Shown here piece by piece: positions 44,466-53,814 of a stretch of 64,000 nt of DNA; the stretch's first letter is position 1, and every line of letters begins with the position of its first letter. The stretch is taken from NCBI RefSeq assembly GCF_009811755.1, contig NZ_BLIV01000006.1, positions 62,001 to 126,000 of the forward strand. Direction: 5' to 3'. Under the pieces are notes generated by a model. The model had not been told where the DNA came from and did no database searches. It saw nothing but the letters and a program-made list of their open reading frames with translations. The position numbers and the translations under genes were made by a program. The stretch comes from Roseobacter cerasinus (GTDB taxonomy: Bacteria > Pseudomonadota > Alphaproteobacteria > Rhodobacterales > Rhodobacteraceae).

Positions 44466-44653
44466 TAGTTAACCGTCGCTCAGAACTGAGAAATCGCGGT
44501 GTTTGAGGCACAGTGATGCTGAAAACCGAACAATCTCCGCCCTTTGTTGCGCAAAAGCTCTTCGGAATTTACAAAAAACGACGCAGTTTTTTGGCCACTG
44601 CGATGTGGATCGCCGGAGGCCGGATGGAGAGGCAAGTGAAGGATGGTCGTGTG

Positions 44654-45220
44654 ATGGTGCGTTTTGAGGGAGCCGGTCGTGCTCTGATCGCAGGGGCGCT
44701 GGCAATGGCGTTGCAAGCGGGTGCCGCCGCTGCTCAGACAAGTTCGCAACAGGGGTTGGACAGGGGCCAGTACATCCCCAGCATCTGGGTTGATCCGGAC
44801 GGATGCGAGCATTGGGTCATGGATGATGGCGCCGAGGGGTTCATGACCCCGCATGTCAACAGGCAGGGCATTCCCGTCTGTCGCGAAGGCCGGGTCTGCG
44901 CCCTGGTGCGCTCTGACCAGTTCTTCGCCACCGACAGTGCCACCATCAGTGCCGAGGGGCGCGACAGCTTGCGCGCGTTCTTCCGGCAATCTGACGCACG
45001 GGCCTTTGTGATCACGGGGCACACCGACAGCGACGCCTCTGACGCTTACAATATGCGCCTGTCGCTGGCGCGGGCCAACACCGTGGCCGGGATTGCCCGG
45101 GCTGCGGGCGTTTCGGTCTCGGATGTGCGCGGGCTGGGCGAGCGCAATCCGATTGCCTCCAACGCCACCGCTGACGGCAAGGCGCGCAATCGCCGTGTCG
45201 AAATCACCTGCATCGGATAG
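44654..45220 (+). CDS. OmpA-family periplasmic/outer-membrane protein
   Basis: About 188 residues: a signal peptide (likely cut after AGAAAA at about 26), a short domain IWVDPDGCEHWVMDDG with two cysteines, and a C-terminal OmpA peptidoglycan-binding domain (FFATDSATIS to RRVEITC) whose GHTDSDASDAYNMRLSLAR carries the aspartate and arginine that hold diaminopimelate. The preceding domain recurs in the next gene. ATG 44624 with GGAGG upstream would give a 10-residue longer start. It lies 14 bases before the lipoprotein gene. Confidence 0.85.
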   Translation: MVRFEGAGRALIAGALAMALQAGAAAAQTSSQQGLDRGQYIPSIWVDPDGCEHWVMDDGAEGFMTPHVNRQGIPVCREGRVCALVRSDQFFATDSATISAEGRDSLRAFFRQSDARAFVITGHTDSDASDAYNMRLSLARANTVAGIARAAGVSVSDVRGLGERNPIASNATADGKARNRRVEITCIG

Positions 45221-45233
45221 AGAGGGCCGCTGG

Positions 45234-45542
45234 ATGACACGTTTGACATGTATCGCGCTGACATGCGGCGCCCTGGCCCTGTCGGCCTGTAGCGAGCTGA
45301 GCTCCGAGAAAGGGGTCGACCGCGGCCCTGATTCCAAGGATCTGTTGGATCTGCAGGCGGGCATCTGGGTCGATCCCAACGGCTGCGACCACTGGATCAT
45401 CGACGATGGGCTCGAAGGCTATCTCTCTGCCCGGCTGGACCGTAATACTGGCAAGCCGGTCTGCTCAGGCGTGGCGGCACCCACCCAGACGGTGGGCGAC
45501 TTCAAGGGCGGCGGTACGCAGATCATCGGCGATCCGTTCTGA
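45234..45542 (+). CDS. Small lipoprotein sharing a domain with the upstream OmpA protein
   Basis: A 102-residue lipoprotein: lipobox LSAC gives a mature start at C19. The core IWVDPNGCDHWIIDDGLEGY...KPVC matches IWVDPDGCEHWVMDDGAEGF...IPVC in the OmpA-like protein just upstream, so the two hold a duplicated small domain with a likely disulfide. Start ATG 45234 with GAGGG before it. The pair is followed by a terminator at 45568, so they form one transcript. I know no function for this domain; a structural part of the envelope is the natural guess. Confidence 0.8.
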   Translation: MTRLTCIALTCGALALSACSELSSEKGVDRGPDSKDLLDLQAGIWVDPNGCDHWIIDDGLEGYLSARLDRNTGKPVCSGVAAPTQTVGDFKGGGTQIIGDPF

Positions 45543-45567
45543 TCCCGGACTTGAGACCTGACGGTTG

Positions 45568-45600
45568 GCCCGCGTCCTCACAGGCGCGGGCTATTTTTCT
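45568..45600 (+). terminator. Rho-independent terminator after the OmpA-lipoprotein pair
   Basis: GCCCGCG (45568-45574) and CGCGGGC (45585-45591) form a seven-pair stem with a ten-base loop, followed by TATTTTTCTTT. It ends the OmpA-lipoprotein transcript and separates it from phoH. Confidence 0.8.
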
Positions 45601-45690
45601 TTGCAAAATCGCTAAAAACCCAGCGTCCCGCTTGCGCCTGCTCTACGGAATTGGCACCGTCTGCGAGAACCTCATCCCAAGGACAAGCGC

Positions 45691-46707
45691 TTGGCCATCA
45701 GTGACCAGATCCAAACCGACACGGTGACCCCGGCTCCGGGCGGCACGGTCGAATTTCCCGATAATCGTCTTTTGATCGACTTGTGTGGCGCTTATGATGC
45801 CAATCTTGCGCAGATCGAGGCGGCTTTGGGTGTTCAAATCGTGCGTCGCGGCAACCAGCTTGCGGTGGCGGGAGAGGGGGATGCCCAGACCGATGCGATT
45901 CGGGTGCTGCACGCGCTTTATGCGCGGCTGGAAAGCGGCCGGGCGGTGGAAGCTGCGGATGTGGACCGTGAGCTGCGCATGGGCCCGTTCGAAGAAGCGA
46001 CAGGTGTGCAGGATGGTGATCAGATGGAAATGCCCATCGGCACCCGCATCGAGATCCAGACCCGAAAGAAGCGGGTGGAGCCGCGCACCGATGCGCAGAA
46101 AGCCTATGTGCAGTCACTCTTTGAGAATGAACTGGCCTTTGGCATCGGGCCTGCGGGCACCGGCAAGACCTATCTGGCCGTGGCTGTGGGTGTCTCCATG
46201 TTCATTTCCGGCCATGTGGACAAGATCATCCTGTCGCGTCCCGCAGTTGAGGCGGGCGAGCGACTGGGCTTTCTGCCCGGTGACATGAAAGACAAGGTCG
46301 ACCCCTATATGCAGCCGCTTTACGACGCGCTGGGAGATTTCCTGCCGGGCAAGCAACTGGCCAAGCTGATCGAGGAAAAGCAGATCGAGATTGCGCCGCT
46401 GGCCTTTATGCGGGGGCGTACGCTCAGCAACGCTTTTGTGGTGCTGGATGAGGCGCAGAACGCGACCTCTATGCAGATGAAGATGTTCCTGACCCGTCTG
46501 GGTGAGGGCTCGCGCATGGTGATCACAGGCGATCGCACGCAGATCGATCTGCCGCGCGGCGTGTCCTCGGGCCTTGCGGATGCGGAGCGGTTGCTGAAGA
46601 CGATTCCCAAGATCAGCTTCAACTACTTCACCTCGAAGGATGTGGTGCGTCATCCGCTGGTCGCTGCCATCATCGAAGCCTATGAAGCGGACACCCCGCC
46701 GGCCTGA
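45691..46707 (+). CDS. phoH: PhoH-family ATPase
   Basis: A 338-residue P-loop protein of the PhoH (YbeZ) group. Walker A GPAGTGKT lies at about 153-160 and the Walker B region VVLDEAQNAT near 250-259. An N-terminal KH-like region precedes it. YbeZ works with the RNase YbeY, whose gene follows directly, so an RNA-processing role is likely. The start is the rare codon TTG at 45691, supported by AAGGA at 45679-45683; there is no ATG or GTG nearby in frame. Its stop overlaps the ybeY start. Confidence 0.92.
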   Translation: MAISDQIQTDTVTPAPGGTVEFPDNRLLIDLCGAYDANLAQIEAALGVQIVRRGNQLAVAGEGDAQTDAIRVLHALYARLESGRAVEAADVDRELRMGPFEEATGVQDGDQMEMPIGTRIEIQTRKKRVEPRTDAQKAYVQSLFENELAFGIGPAGTGKTYLAVAVGVSMFISGHVDKIILSRPAVEAGERLGFLPGDMKDKVDPYMQPLYDALGDFLPGKQLAKLIEEKQIEIAPLAFMRGRTLSNAFVVLDEAQNATSMQMKMFLTRLGEGSRMVITGDRTQIDLPRGVSSGLADAERLLKTIPKISFNYFTSKDVVRHPLVAAIIEAYEADTPPA

Positions 46708-47204
46708 TGCTTGATGTTCTGATTGAAGCGCCCGACTGGGGCCGTATCCCGCTGGAAATGCTGGCTGACCGGGCGACGGTGGCGACGCTGGATCATCTGG
46801 GCCTTCCGTTGGAGCAGTCGAATATCTCGTTGATGGCCTGTGACGATGATCGCATCGGGATCCTCAATGCGACGTTTCGGGAAAAGCCGGTCCCGACCAA
46901 TGTGCTGAGCTGGCCCTCCGATGAGCTGGGGGCGGGGGAGGACGGCAAAGACCCGCGCACGCCGATGCCGGGGTTTGACGGCACATATGAGCTTGGCGAT
47001 ATCGCGATTGCCTATAACACCTGCTCCCGGGAGGCCGAAGAACTGGGCAAATCGCTCGAAGATCACGTAACCCACCTTATTGTTCACGGAATCTTGCATC
47101 TTTTGGGCTATGATCACGTCCGCGACCGCGATGCCACGCTGATGCAGGGCCTCGAAGTTGAAATACTTGGCAAACTGGGTCTTGATGACCCATATAGGAT
47201 TTGA
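46707..47204 (+). CDS. ybeY: Endoribonuclease YbeY
   Basis: A 165-residue zinc metalloprotein needed for 16S rRNA 3' end maturation and ribosome quality control. The zinc motif HGILHLLGYDH (127-137) is intact, with H127, H131 and H137. LNATFREKPVPTNVLSWP is the usual upstream segment. An insert at about 75-93 with acidic and proline residues is common in alphaproteobacterial members. The ATG shares a base with the phoH stop. Confidence 0.95.
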   Translation: MLDVLIEAPDWGRIPLEMLADRATVATLDHLGLPLEQSNISLMACDDDRIGILNATFREKPVPTNVLSWPSDELGAGEDGKDPRTPMPGFDGTYELGDIAIAYNTCSREAEELGKSLEDHVTHLIVHGILHLLGYDHVRDRDATLMQGLEVEILGKLGLDDPYRI

Positions 47205-47240
47205 TCGGCAGCATGCCGGGCCACGCTTGAACAGGACCCA

Positions 47241-48140
47241 ATGGGCGATAACGACGGACAATCTGAAGCGGCGCACCGCGCGCATGTCGAAGCAGACACC
47301 CCACCAGAGCCAGAGCCTTCTAAACAGGGCGGTTTTTTCAGCCGCGTGATTGAAGCGCTCAGCCCCACCGAAGATGAAGAGCCGGCCTCCATGGCGGCTC
47401 TTGCGCCCAGTCGTCCGCAGACCCATGGCATGATGAACCTGCGCCGGATGCGGGTTGAGGATGTCAGCGTGCCCAAGGCGGACATCACGGCATTGCCCCT
47501 GACAGCATCCCTGGAAGAAGCGGTTGCGGTGTTCAAGGACAGCGGGCTGACCCGCTTACCGGTTTATGACGGCACGCTCGACACGCCGATCGGTCTGTTG
47601 CATCTGAAGGATCTGGCGCTCAATCACGGCTTCAACGGGGATGGGCACGGGTTGGATCTGCGCGCCATTCTGCGCCCGCTGCTGTTTGTGCCGCCCTCCA
47701 TGACAATTGGCGTTCTGCTCACCAAGATGCAGGCGGAGCGGCGTCACATGGCGCTGGTCATTGACGAATACGGCGGTGTTGACGGGCTGGTCACCATCGA
47801 GGACCTGATCGAACAGGTCATCGGGGAGATCGAGGACGAGCATGACGTGGACGGAGACCAGTTCTGGACCGAGGAAAAACCGGGCTGCTATCTGGCGCTG
47901 GCCAAGACCCCGCTGGATGATTTCGAGGCAGAGATCGGCCAGTCGCTGACCGAACATGAGGAGGTCGACGAAGAGGAAATCGACACGCTGGGCGGCCTCG
48001 TTTTCATGTTGTCGGGGCGCGTGCCCGCCCGCGGCGAGGTGGTTGTGCACCCCGACGGGCCAGAATTTGAAGTGCTGGACGCAGACCCGCGCCGGATCAA
48101 ACGCCTGCGCGTGCGCACACCTGCTGCCAGCGCCGGATGA
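47241..48140 (+). CDS. CorC/HlyC-type CBS-domain protein
   Basis: A 299-residue cytoplasmic protein: two CBS domains (about 75-205) that bind adenine nucleotides, and a C-terminal transporter-associated CorC_HlyC domain (about 220-290) with GGLVFMLSGRVPARGE. It has no DUF21 membrane domain. The E. coli relative CorC (YbeX) is linked to magnesium and ribosome homeostasis and always lies between ybeY and lnt, as here. It overlaps lnt by four bases. Confidence 0.92.
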   Translation: MGDNDGQSEAAHRAHVEADTPPEPEPSKQGGFFSRVIEALSPTEDEEPASMAALAPSRPQTHGMMNLRRMRVEDVSVPKADITALPLTASLEEAVAVFKDSGLTRLPVYDGTLDTPIGLLHLKDLALNHGFNGDGHGLDLRAILRPLLFVPPSMTIGVLLTKMQAERRHMALVIDEYGGVDGLVTIEDLIEQVIGEIEDEHDVDGDQFWTEEKPGCYLALAKTPLDDFEAEIGQSLTEHEEVDEEEIDTLGGLVFMLSGRVPARGEVVVHPDGPEFEVLDADPRRIKRLRVRTPAASAG

Positions 48141-49669
48141 TCACGGCCACGCCCCGGCCCGCCAAGCCCTGGGGGTGGTACGCAAGACTGCCACGCTGGG
48201 GCCAACTGGCCTTCGCGGCGGCTTTGGGCGGTTTGGGGGCGCTTGGGCAGGCGCCTTATGAGCAACCGCTGTTGCTTTTGATTGCGCTGAGCCTGGCATT
48301 TCTGGTGTTCCGGCAGCACGCCCATGGGCGTGCGGCGGCGCTGGTTGGGTGGTCTTACGGGGTCGGGTATTTCTGCACCGCTCTGGTATGGATCCTGCAG
48401 CCTTTCCAGATCGACCCGGACAAACACGCCTGGATGGCGCCGTTTGCGCTCTTGTTCCTGAGCGCGGGGCTTGCGCTCTTTTGGGGGGCTGCGTTCTGGA
48501 TTGCGCGGCGTTTGTCTGCGCAGGCCTGGCCCCTTCTCTTGACATGGCCTGCTGCCGAGCTGCTGCGGGCTTATGTGTTCACCGGTTTCCCCTGGGCCAG
48601 CCCGGCGCAGGCATTGGTCGACAGCGCTGCGGGGCAGGCGCTGGCCTGGGTCGGGCCACATGGGGTGACGCTTTGGCTGATCTCGCTTGCATGGTTTTTG
48701 AGCGCGCGTGCGCGGTTGCGCTGGCGCGGGGCCATGCGGGCTGCGCAGTTTTTCACCCTGGCCGGGGCCGCCATATCTTTTTATCTGCCACCGTCTGCGC
48801 CGATCGCAGCGCTGACGCCGCATATTGTGCGTCTGGTCCAGCCGAATGCGGAACAACATCTCAAATGGCAGCCTGATTTTGCGCAGGCTTTCTTCCAGCG
48901 GCAGCTTGAGTTCACGGCGGAGCCCGCAACCACCGGAGCGCCACCCGCGCTCACCCTCTGGCCGGAAACCGCGATCCCGTGGACTTACGAAAACGCAGGC
49001 CCGGCGCTGGATCTGATATCGGAGGCTGCCGGGGGGCGGATGGTTGCCCTTGGTCTGTTGCGCAGGACCGACCGCGCAGTTTTCAACAGCATGGCCGTCC
49101 TGGGGCCCGAGCAAGCCGCCACCCAGCTTTACGACAAGCATCATCTCGTCCCCTTCGGCGAGTTCATCCCTTTCCCGAGGCTGGCTGAGCGCCTGGGCCT
49201 GACGGGTCTGGCGCAGGTTTCGGCGATTGGTTTTGCGGCCGGACCTGGCGCACGCACGCTGGATTTTGGCGCTTTGGGTCGAGGCTTGCCGCTGATCTGC
49301 TACGAGGCGGTCTTCGCCCATGATGTGAATGCAGCCCCCGAGCGTCCAGACTTCATCATTCAGATTACAAATGATGCCTGGTTCGGGCGCAACATCGGCC
49401 CGCAACAGCATCTCGCGCAGGCGCGCATGCGCGCCATCGAGCAGGGGCTGCCCTTGATTCGCGCGGCAAACACGGGTGTCTCTGCGATGATCGACCCTTA
49501 CGGGCGTATCCTCGATAGCTTGCCAATGGGGGCTGCCGGGTTCATCGATACGCGCCTGCCGCACCCTCTGCCTCCGACCTTTTACAGCCGCATCGGCGAT
49601 CTTCCGATCATGGTTTTGTTGCTGGCCGGTCTTTTGATTGCCGGGCTGCGTAACCATGCCATCAAATAG
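48137..49669 (+). CDS. lnt: Apolipoprotein N-acyltransferase
   Basis: A 510-residue inner-membrane enzyme that adds the third acyl chain to lipoproteins. Six to seven hydrophobic segments in the first 200 residues are followed by a periplasmic nitrilase domain with the triad E277 (WPETAIPW), K334 (YDKHHLVPFGEF) and C388 (LICYEAVF). A final membrane helix (about 483-503) closes the protein. The lipoprotein encoded at 45234 is a possible local client. Confidence 0.95.
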   Translation: MITATPRPAKPWGWYARLPRWGQLAFAAALGGLGALGQAPYEQPLLLLIALSLAFLVFRQHAHGRAAALVGWSYGVGYFCTALVWILQPFQIDPDKHAWMAPFALLFLSAGLALFWGAAFWIARRLSAQAWPLLLTWPAAELLRAYVFTGFPWASPAQALVDSAAGQALAWVGPHGVTLWLISLAWFLSARARLRWRGAMRAAQFFTLAGAAISFYLPPSAPIAALTPHIVRLVQPNAEQHLKWQPDFAQAFFQRQLEFTAEPATTGAPPALTLWPETAIPWTYENAGPALDLISEAAGGRMVALGLLRRTDRAVFNSMAVLGPEQAATQLYDKHHLVPFGEFIPFPRLAERLGLTGLAQVSAIGFAAGPGARTLDFGALGRGLPLICYEAVFAHDVNAAPERPDFIIQITNDAWFGRNIGPQQHLAQARMRAIEQGLPLIRAANTGVSAMIDPYGRILDSLPMGAAGFIDTRLPHPLPPTFYSRIGDLPIMVLLLAGLLIAGLRNHAIK

Positions 49670-49710
49670 CAATTGACGGGTCCTGATGGTCCACGTATGC
49701 AGCGCCGAAT

Positions 49711-49756
49711 GCGTCACAACGGCTTCCTGACGTGGCGTCTGATGATCCAATGGAGC
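49711..49756 (+). ncRNA. SAM/SAH riboswitch in front of metK
   Basis: A seven-pair stem (GCGTCAC 49711-49717 with GTGGCGT 49732-49738) encloses a 14-base loop AACGGCTTCCTGAC. GCTTCC in the loop (49722-49727) can pair with GGAGC at 49752-49756, forming a pseudoknot that hides the ribosome site of metK. Loop sequence, stem size and the ATGGAGC ending match the SAM/SAH class described from Rhodobacteraceae metK leaders. Ligand binding would shut translation of SAM synthetase: a feedback loop. Confidence 0.92.
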
Positions 49757-49761
49757 GTTTC

Positions 49762-50943
49762 ATGTCCCGTAAAAATTATGTCTTTACCTCTGAGTCCGTG
49801 TCAGAGGGCCACCCCGATAAGGTCTGCGACCGGATTTCCGATGCCGTGCTGGATGCCTTTATTGCGTCCGAGCCGGAGGCTCGCGTCGCTGCAGAAACCT
49901 TTGCCACCACAAACCAGGTTGTGATCGGAGGAGAAGTGGGGCTGTCCGACAAGACGGCTCTGAAGACCCACATGGAGCAGATCGAGGATATCGCGCGCGC
50001 CTGCATCAAGGATATCGGCTACGAGCAGGACAAATTCCACCACGCCACCTGCAAGGTCACCAACCTGCTGCATGAGCAGTCTGCACACATCGCGCAAGGC
50101 GTCGACGCGCGGGACAACAAGGACGAGGGTGCGGGTGATCAGGGGATCATGTTCGGCTTTGCCACGGATGAGACGCCAGAACTCATGCCGGCTCCGATCC
50201 ACTACGCGCATGCCATGCTGCGCCGACTGGCCGAAGTGCGCAAGGACGGCACTGAACCAACCCTGCGCCCGGATGCCAAGAGCCAGCTGTCCGTGCGCTA
50301 TGAAGATGGCAAGCCGGTGGGGGTCACCTCCATCGTGCTCTCGACGCAGCATGCGGACGAAAGCCAGACCTCTGATGATATCCGTGCCATTGTGGAACCC
50401 TACATCCGCGACGTGCTGCCCGAAGGCTGGGTCACGGATGCCACGGAATGGTGGGTCAACCCGACCGGCACCTTTGTGATCGGTGGCCCGGATGGCGACG
50501 CAGGCCTGACGGGACGCAAGATCATCGTCGACACATATGGCGGTGCGGCCCCCCATGGTGGCGGCGCGTTCTCGGGCAAGGACCCAACCAAGGTGGACCG
50601 CTCTGCGGCTTACGCGGCGCGCTATCTGGCCAAGAATGTTGTGGCCTCGGGCATGGCGTCGAAATGCACGATCCAGCTCAGCTACGCCATTGGGGTCAGC
50701 AAACCGCTGTCGATCTACTGTGACACCTTCGGCACCGGTGAGGTGGATGACGCGGCCATTGAGGCGGCGATCGGCAAGACCATGGATCTGACGCCACGCG
50801 GCATTCGTGAGCATCTGCAGCTGAACCGCCCGATCTACCAGCGCACAGCGGCTTATGGCCATTTCGGGCGCGCGCCCGAGGCGGATGGCGGCTTCAGCTG
50901 GGAAAAGACCGATCTGGTTGACGCGCTCAAGGGCGCTGTCTGA
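49762..50943 (+). CDS. metK: S-adenosylmethionine synthetase
   Basis: A 393-residue enzyme making SAM from methionine and ATP. Signature [15 protein letters not shown] and the P-loop-like [19 protein letters not shown] are intact, and the N-terminal [13 protein letters not shown] is the ATP-binding hexapeptide region. ATG 49762 is used because GGAG (49752-49755) lies six bases before it and is the piece held in the riboswitch; the upstream in-frame starts at 49732 and 49750 fall inside the riboswitch. Followed by a GC palindrome and trmB. Confidence 0.96.
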   Translation: MSRKNYVFTSESVSEGHPDKVCDRISDAVLDAFIASEPEARVAAETFATTNQVVIGGEVGLSDKTALKTHMEQIEDIARACIKDIGYEQDKFHHATCKVTNLLHEQSAHIAQGVDARDNKDEGAGDQGIMFGFATDETPELMPAPIHYAHAMLRRLAEVRKDGTEPTLRPDAKSQLSVRYEDGKPVGVTSIVLSTQHADESQTSDDIRAIVEPYIRDVLPEGWVTDATEWWVNPTGTFVIGGPDGDAGLTGRKIIVDTYGGAAPHGGGAFSGKDPTKVDRSAAYAARYLAKNVVASGMASKCTIQLSYAIGVSKPLSIYCDTFGTGEVDDAAIEAAIGKTMDLTPRGIREHLQLNRPIYQRTAAYGHFGRAPEADGGFSWEKTDLVDALKGAV

Positions 50944-50959
50944 CCGGCTGCCGTTGCAC

Positions 50960-50977
50960 AGCCCGCGCGCGCGGGCT
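50960..50977 (+). promoter_or_regulatory. GC palindrome between metK and trmB
   Basis: AGCCCGCGCGCGCGGGCT is a perfect 18-base palindrome starting 17 bases after the metK stop. No T run follows, so it is unlikely to be a rho-independent terminator on its own; it may be an RNA hairpin affecting trmB translation or message ends. Confidence 0.4.
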
Positions 50978-50989
50978 AAAGCGCCGCGC

Positions 50990-51682
50990 ATGGAACGCCC
51001 CCGCAGAAACTTCTATGGCCGCCTCAAGGGCAAATCGCTGAAAGCCTCGCAAAAGGGCTATCTGGACGAGGACCTTGAGGCGCTTTCACCCGGTGCGGTC
51101 TCCTGGGAGGCCAACCCGGAGCGGACGCCGCTGGATCTGGATACCTTGTTTGATGGCAAGCCGGTCTGGCTGGAGATCGGTTTTGGCGGGGGCGAGCATC
51201 TAGTGCATCAGGCCGCCCACAACCCCGGCATCGGCATCATCGGGGCGGAGCCCTACATCAACGGTGTGGCGATGCTGCTGGGCAAGATCCGCCGCGCCGG
51301 GGTCAACAACCTTGCGGTGCATCCGGGCGATGCGCGCGATCTCTTTGATGTGCTGCCCGACGGGTCCATCAACCGGGCTTTCCTGCTCTATCCCGACCCC
51401 TGGCCCAAGATGCGCCACCACCGCCGCCGCTTTGTCACGCCGGAACATCTGGAGCCTCTGGCGCGCGTGTTGAAACCCGGCGCGATCTTCCGGGTCGCCA
51501 CGGATATCGAGGATTATGTGCGCCAGACGCTGGAGCAGGTGCCGCGCCACGGGTTCGACTGGCTGGCCGAGCGCCCGGCGGACTGGCGGCAGCCGTGGGA
51601 CGATTGGCTCTCCACCCGCTATGAGCAGAAGGCGCTGCGCGAAGGGCGAACACCGCACTACCTCACGTTCCGCAAGCGCTAA
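50990..51682 (+). CDS. trmB: tRNA (guanine-N7-)-methyltransferase
   Basis: A 230-residue class I methyltransferase that makes m7G46 in t[13 protein letters not shown] is motif I, GAEPY the acidic residue for SAM, and [16 protein letters not shown] the tRNA-binding and catalytic region unique to TrmB. Start ATG 50990; the longer frame would run into metK. It sits downstream of metK, the source of its methyl donor, in an arrangement seen in many alphaproteobacteria. Confidence 0.95.
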   Translation: MERPRRNFYGRLKGKSLKASQKGYLDEDLEALSPGAVSWEANPERTPLDLDTLFDGKPVWLEIGFGGGEHLVHQAAHNPGIGIIGAEPYINGVAMLLGKIRRAGVNNLAVHPGDARDLFDVLPDGSINRAFLLYPDPWPKMRHHRRRFVTPEHLEPLARVLKPGAIFRVATDIEDYVRQTLEQVPRHGFDWLAERPADWRQPWDDWLSTRYEQKALREGRTPHYLTFRKR

Positions 51683-51762
51683 CGGCCGGGTCCGCTTGGG
51701 GCTGGACCCCAACCCACACAGCCGCTAAGCCTGCGCCGACTTTGACCGATCCGAGAGCGCCC

Positions 51763-53115
51763 ATGTCCAGCCACGGCACCCCCATCCCGATGACCTCCCG
51801 CCCCTGTGGCCCGCTCACAGGTGAGGCGCGGGTACCCGGCGACAAGTCGATCTCGCACCGCTCCCTGATCCTCGGCGCGCTCTGCGTCGGTGAGACCCAG
51901 ATCGCCGGGCTGCTCGAAGGGCAGGACGTTCTGGACACGGCCAAGGCCATGCGCGCCTTCGGGGCCGAGGTGACGGATCACGGCGGTGGCAATTGGTCCG
52001 TGCACGGCGTGGGTGTGGGCGGCTTTGCCGAGCCAGACCAGGTGATCGACTGCGGCAACTCGGGCACCGGCGTGCGGCTGATCATGGGGGCGATGGCAAC
52101 CTCGCCGATCACCGCGACCTTCACAGGTGATGCCTCATTGAATGGTCGCCCGATGGCGCGGGTGACCGACCCTCTGGCGCTCTTTGGGACGCAAGCGGTT
52201 GGGCGCGCGGGTGGACGGCTGCCCATGACACTGGTGGGCGCGGCGGACCCTGTGCCTGTTGAGTACACCGTGCCGGTGCCCTCGGCGCAGGTGAAATCCG
52301 CTGTGCTGTTCGCCGGCCTCAATGCGCCGGGCAAGACCGTGGTCATTGAGGCTGAAGCCACGCGCGACCACACAGAACGCATGCTGGAAGGCTTCGGCGC
52401 CGAAATCACTGTTGAAGAAACCGACAAGGGCCGGGTCATAACCCTGACCGGCCAGCCCGAGCTGACACCGCAAAAGATCGACGTGCCGCGTGACCCGTCC
52501 TCCGCCGCCTTCCCGGTCTGTGCCGCGCTGATCGTGCCAGGCTCGGACGTATTGGTGCCGGGTATCGGGCTGAACCCGACACGTGCCGGGCTTTATACCA
52601 CGCTGCGCGAGATGGGGGCCGACCTCACCTATGAAAACGAGCGCACCGAAGGCGGCGAGCCCGTCGCAGATCTGCGGGCGCGCTTCTCGCCCGACCTTAA
52701 GGGCATCGAGGTGCCGCCCGAACGCGCGGCCAGCATGATCGATGAATACCCGGTCCTGTCCGTCGTGGCGAGCTTTGCCGACGGGCAGACCGTCATGCGC
52801 GGCGTGAAAGAGCTGCGCGTGAAGGAAAGCGACCGGATCGATGCGATGGCCGTGGGGTTGCGGGCCAATGGCCTCACCGTCGATGAAGGGCCGGATTGGT
52901 GGACGGTCACCGGCCTGGGCCATGGCAACGTGCCGGGCGGGGCGACCTGTGCCAGCCATCTGGATCACCGCATTGCCATGTCGTTCCTGATCCTCGGGAT
53001 GGCGGCACAAAAGCCCGTGAGCGTGGATGACGGTGGCCCCATCGCCACCTCCTTCCCGATCTTTGAGCCGCTGATGAGCAATCTTGGCGCGCATCTGGTG
53101 CGTGCCAACGCATGA
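51763..53115 (+). CDS. aroA: 3-phosphoshikimate 1-carboxyvinyltransferase (EPSP synthase), class II motifs
   Basis: A 450-residue shikimate enzyme joining shikimate-3-phosphate and phosphoenolpyruvate. It carries all four class II marks: GDKS (26-29), SAQVK, RDHTE and NPTR. At the position that in glyphosate-tolerant enzymes is alanine (GNAAT) it reads GNSGTG, with glycine. Start ATG 51763 is preferred to TTG 51742; ribosome-site support is weak for both. It overlaps cmk by four bases. Confidence 0.94.
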   Translation: MSSHGTPIPMTSRPCGPLTGEARVPGDKSISHRSLILGALCVGETQIAGLLEGQDVLDTAKAMRAFGAEVTDHGGGNWSVHGVGVGGFAEPDQVIDCGNSGTGVRLIMGAMATSPITATFTGDASLNGRPMARVTDPLALFGTQAVGRAGGRLPMTLVGAADPVPVEYTVPVPSAQVKSAVLFAGLNAPGKTVVIEAEATRDHTERMLEGFGAEITVEETDKGRVITLTGQPELTPQKIDVPRDPSSAAFPVCAALIVPGSDVLVPGIGLNPTRAGLYTTLREMGADLTYENERTEGGEPVADLRARFSPDLKGIEVPPERAASMIDEYPVLSVVASFADGQTVMRGVKELRVKESDRIDAMAVGLRANGLTVDEGPDWWTVTGLGHGNVPGGATCASHLDHRIAMSFLILGMAAQKPVSVDDGGPIATSFPIFEPLMSNLGAHLVRANA

Positions 53116-53726
53116 GCACACCCTTCACCATCGCCATCGATGGCCCGGCCGCTGCAGGCAAGGGCACGATTTCCAAGGCGGTGGCGGCGCATTTCGGTTT
53201 TGCACATCTGGATACCGGGCTGCTCTACCGCGCGGTGGGGGCCAAACTGCTCCTCGGGATGGAGCCGATTGAGGCGGCGCAGCGTCTCACGGCGGAGGAT
53301 CTGCAGACCTATGGGTTGCGCAGCCCAGAAGTAGCCCAGGCCGCCAGCAAGGTCGCCGTGATCGCTGAGGTGCGTGCCGCATTGCTCGACTTTCAGCGCA
53401 GCTTTGCCCGCCGGGCGGGAGGCGCGGTGCTGGACGGGCGCGATATCGGCACGGTTATCTGCCCGGAGGCAGAGGCAAAGCTTTTTGTCACTGCTAGCGC
53501 CGAGGTGCGCGCCGACCGCCGCTTTGCCGAGCTGAGCGCGCAAGGGGCTGCGATCAGCCGTGCTCAAGTGCTCGCAGACGTGAAAGAGCGTGATGCGCGC
53601 GACCGCAACCGGGCCGAGGCACCGCTTTTGCCAGCTGATGATGCAGTGGAAATTGACACCTCCGATATGAGCATCGAGGCCGCAATCGCTGCGGCCATTG
53701 CCGCCATCGAAGCCCGCCGGGCCTGA
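53112..53726 (+). CDS. cmk: Cytidylate kinase
   Basis: A 204-residue nucleoside-monophosphate kinase phosphorylating CMP and dCMP. P-loop GPAAAGKGT (11-19), DTGLLYRA and [21 protein letters not shown] are typical of Cmk. The shorter length against E. coli (about 225) is usual in alphaproteobacteria. It starts at the aroA stop (ATGA); the order aroA-cmk leading toward rpsA is conserved in proteobacteria. Confidence 0.95.
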   Translation: MSTPFTIAIDGPAAAGKGTISKAVAAHFGFAHLDTGLLYRAVGAKLLLGMEPIEAAQRLTAEDLQTYGLRSPEVAQAASKVAVIAEVRAALLDFQRSFARRAGGAVLDGRDIGTVICPEAEAKLFVTASAEVRADRRFAELSAQGAAISRAQVLADVKERDARDRNRAEAPLLPADDAVEIDTSDMSIEAAIAAAIAAIEARRA

Positions 53727-53814
53727 TTGTTGCAACGCTTCACCAAAGGGTGCTTGGCGTTTGAAGGCCCCTGCGGCTAGCCTGATGTCATAGTTTGGAC
53801 GAAAGGGCATTCCC

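Noticed and set aside
47888-49750. 620-codon minus-strand open frame opposite lnt
   Set aside because: Shadow of lnt; composition is basic and repetitive, and lnt has a full catalytic triad.
49732-49761. Earlier start codons for metK
   Set aside because: These codons fall in the riboswitch stem and leader; the ribosome site favours 49762.
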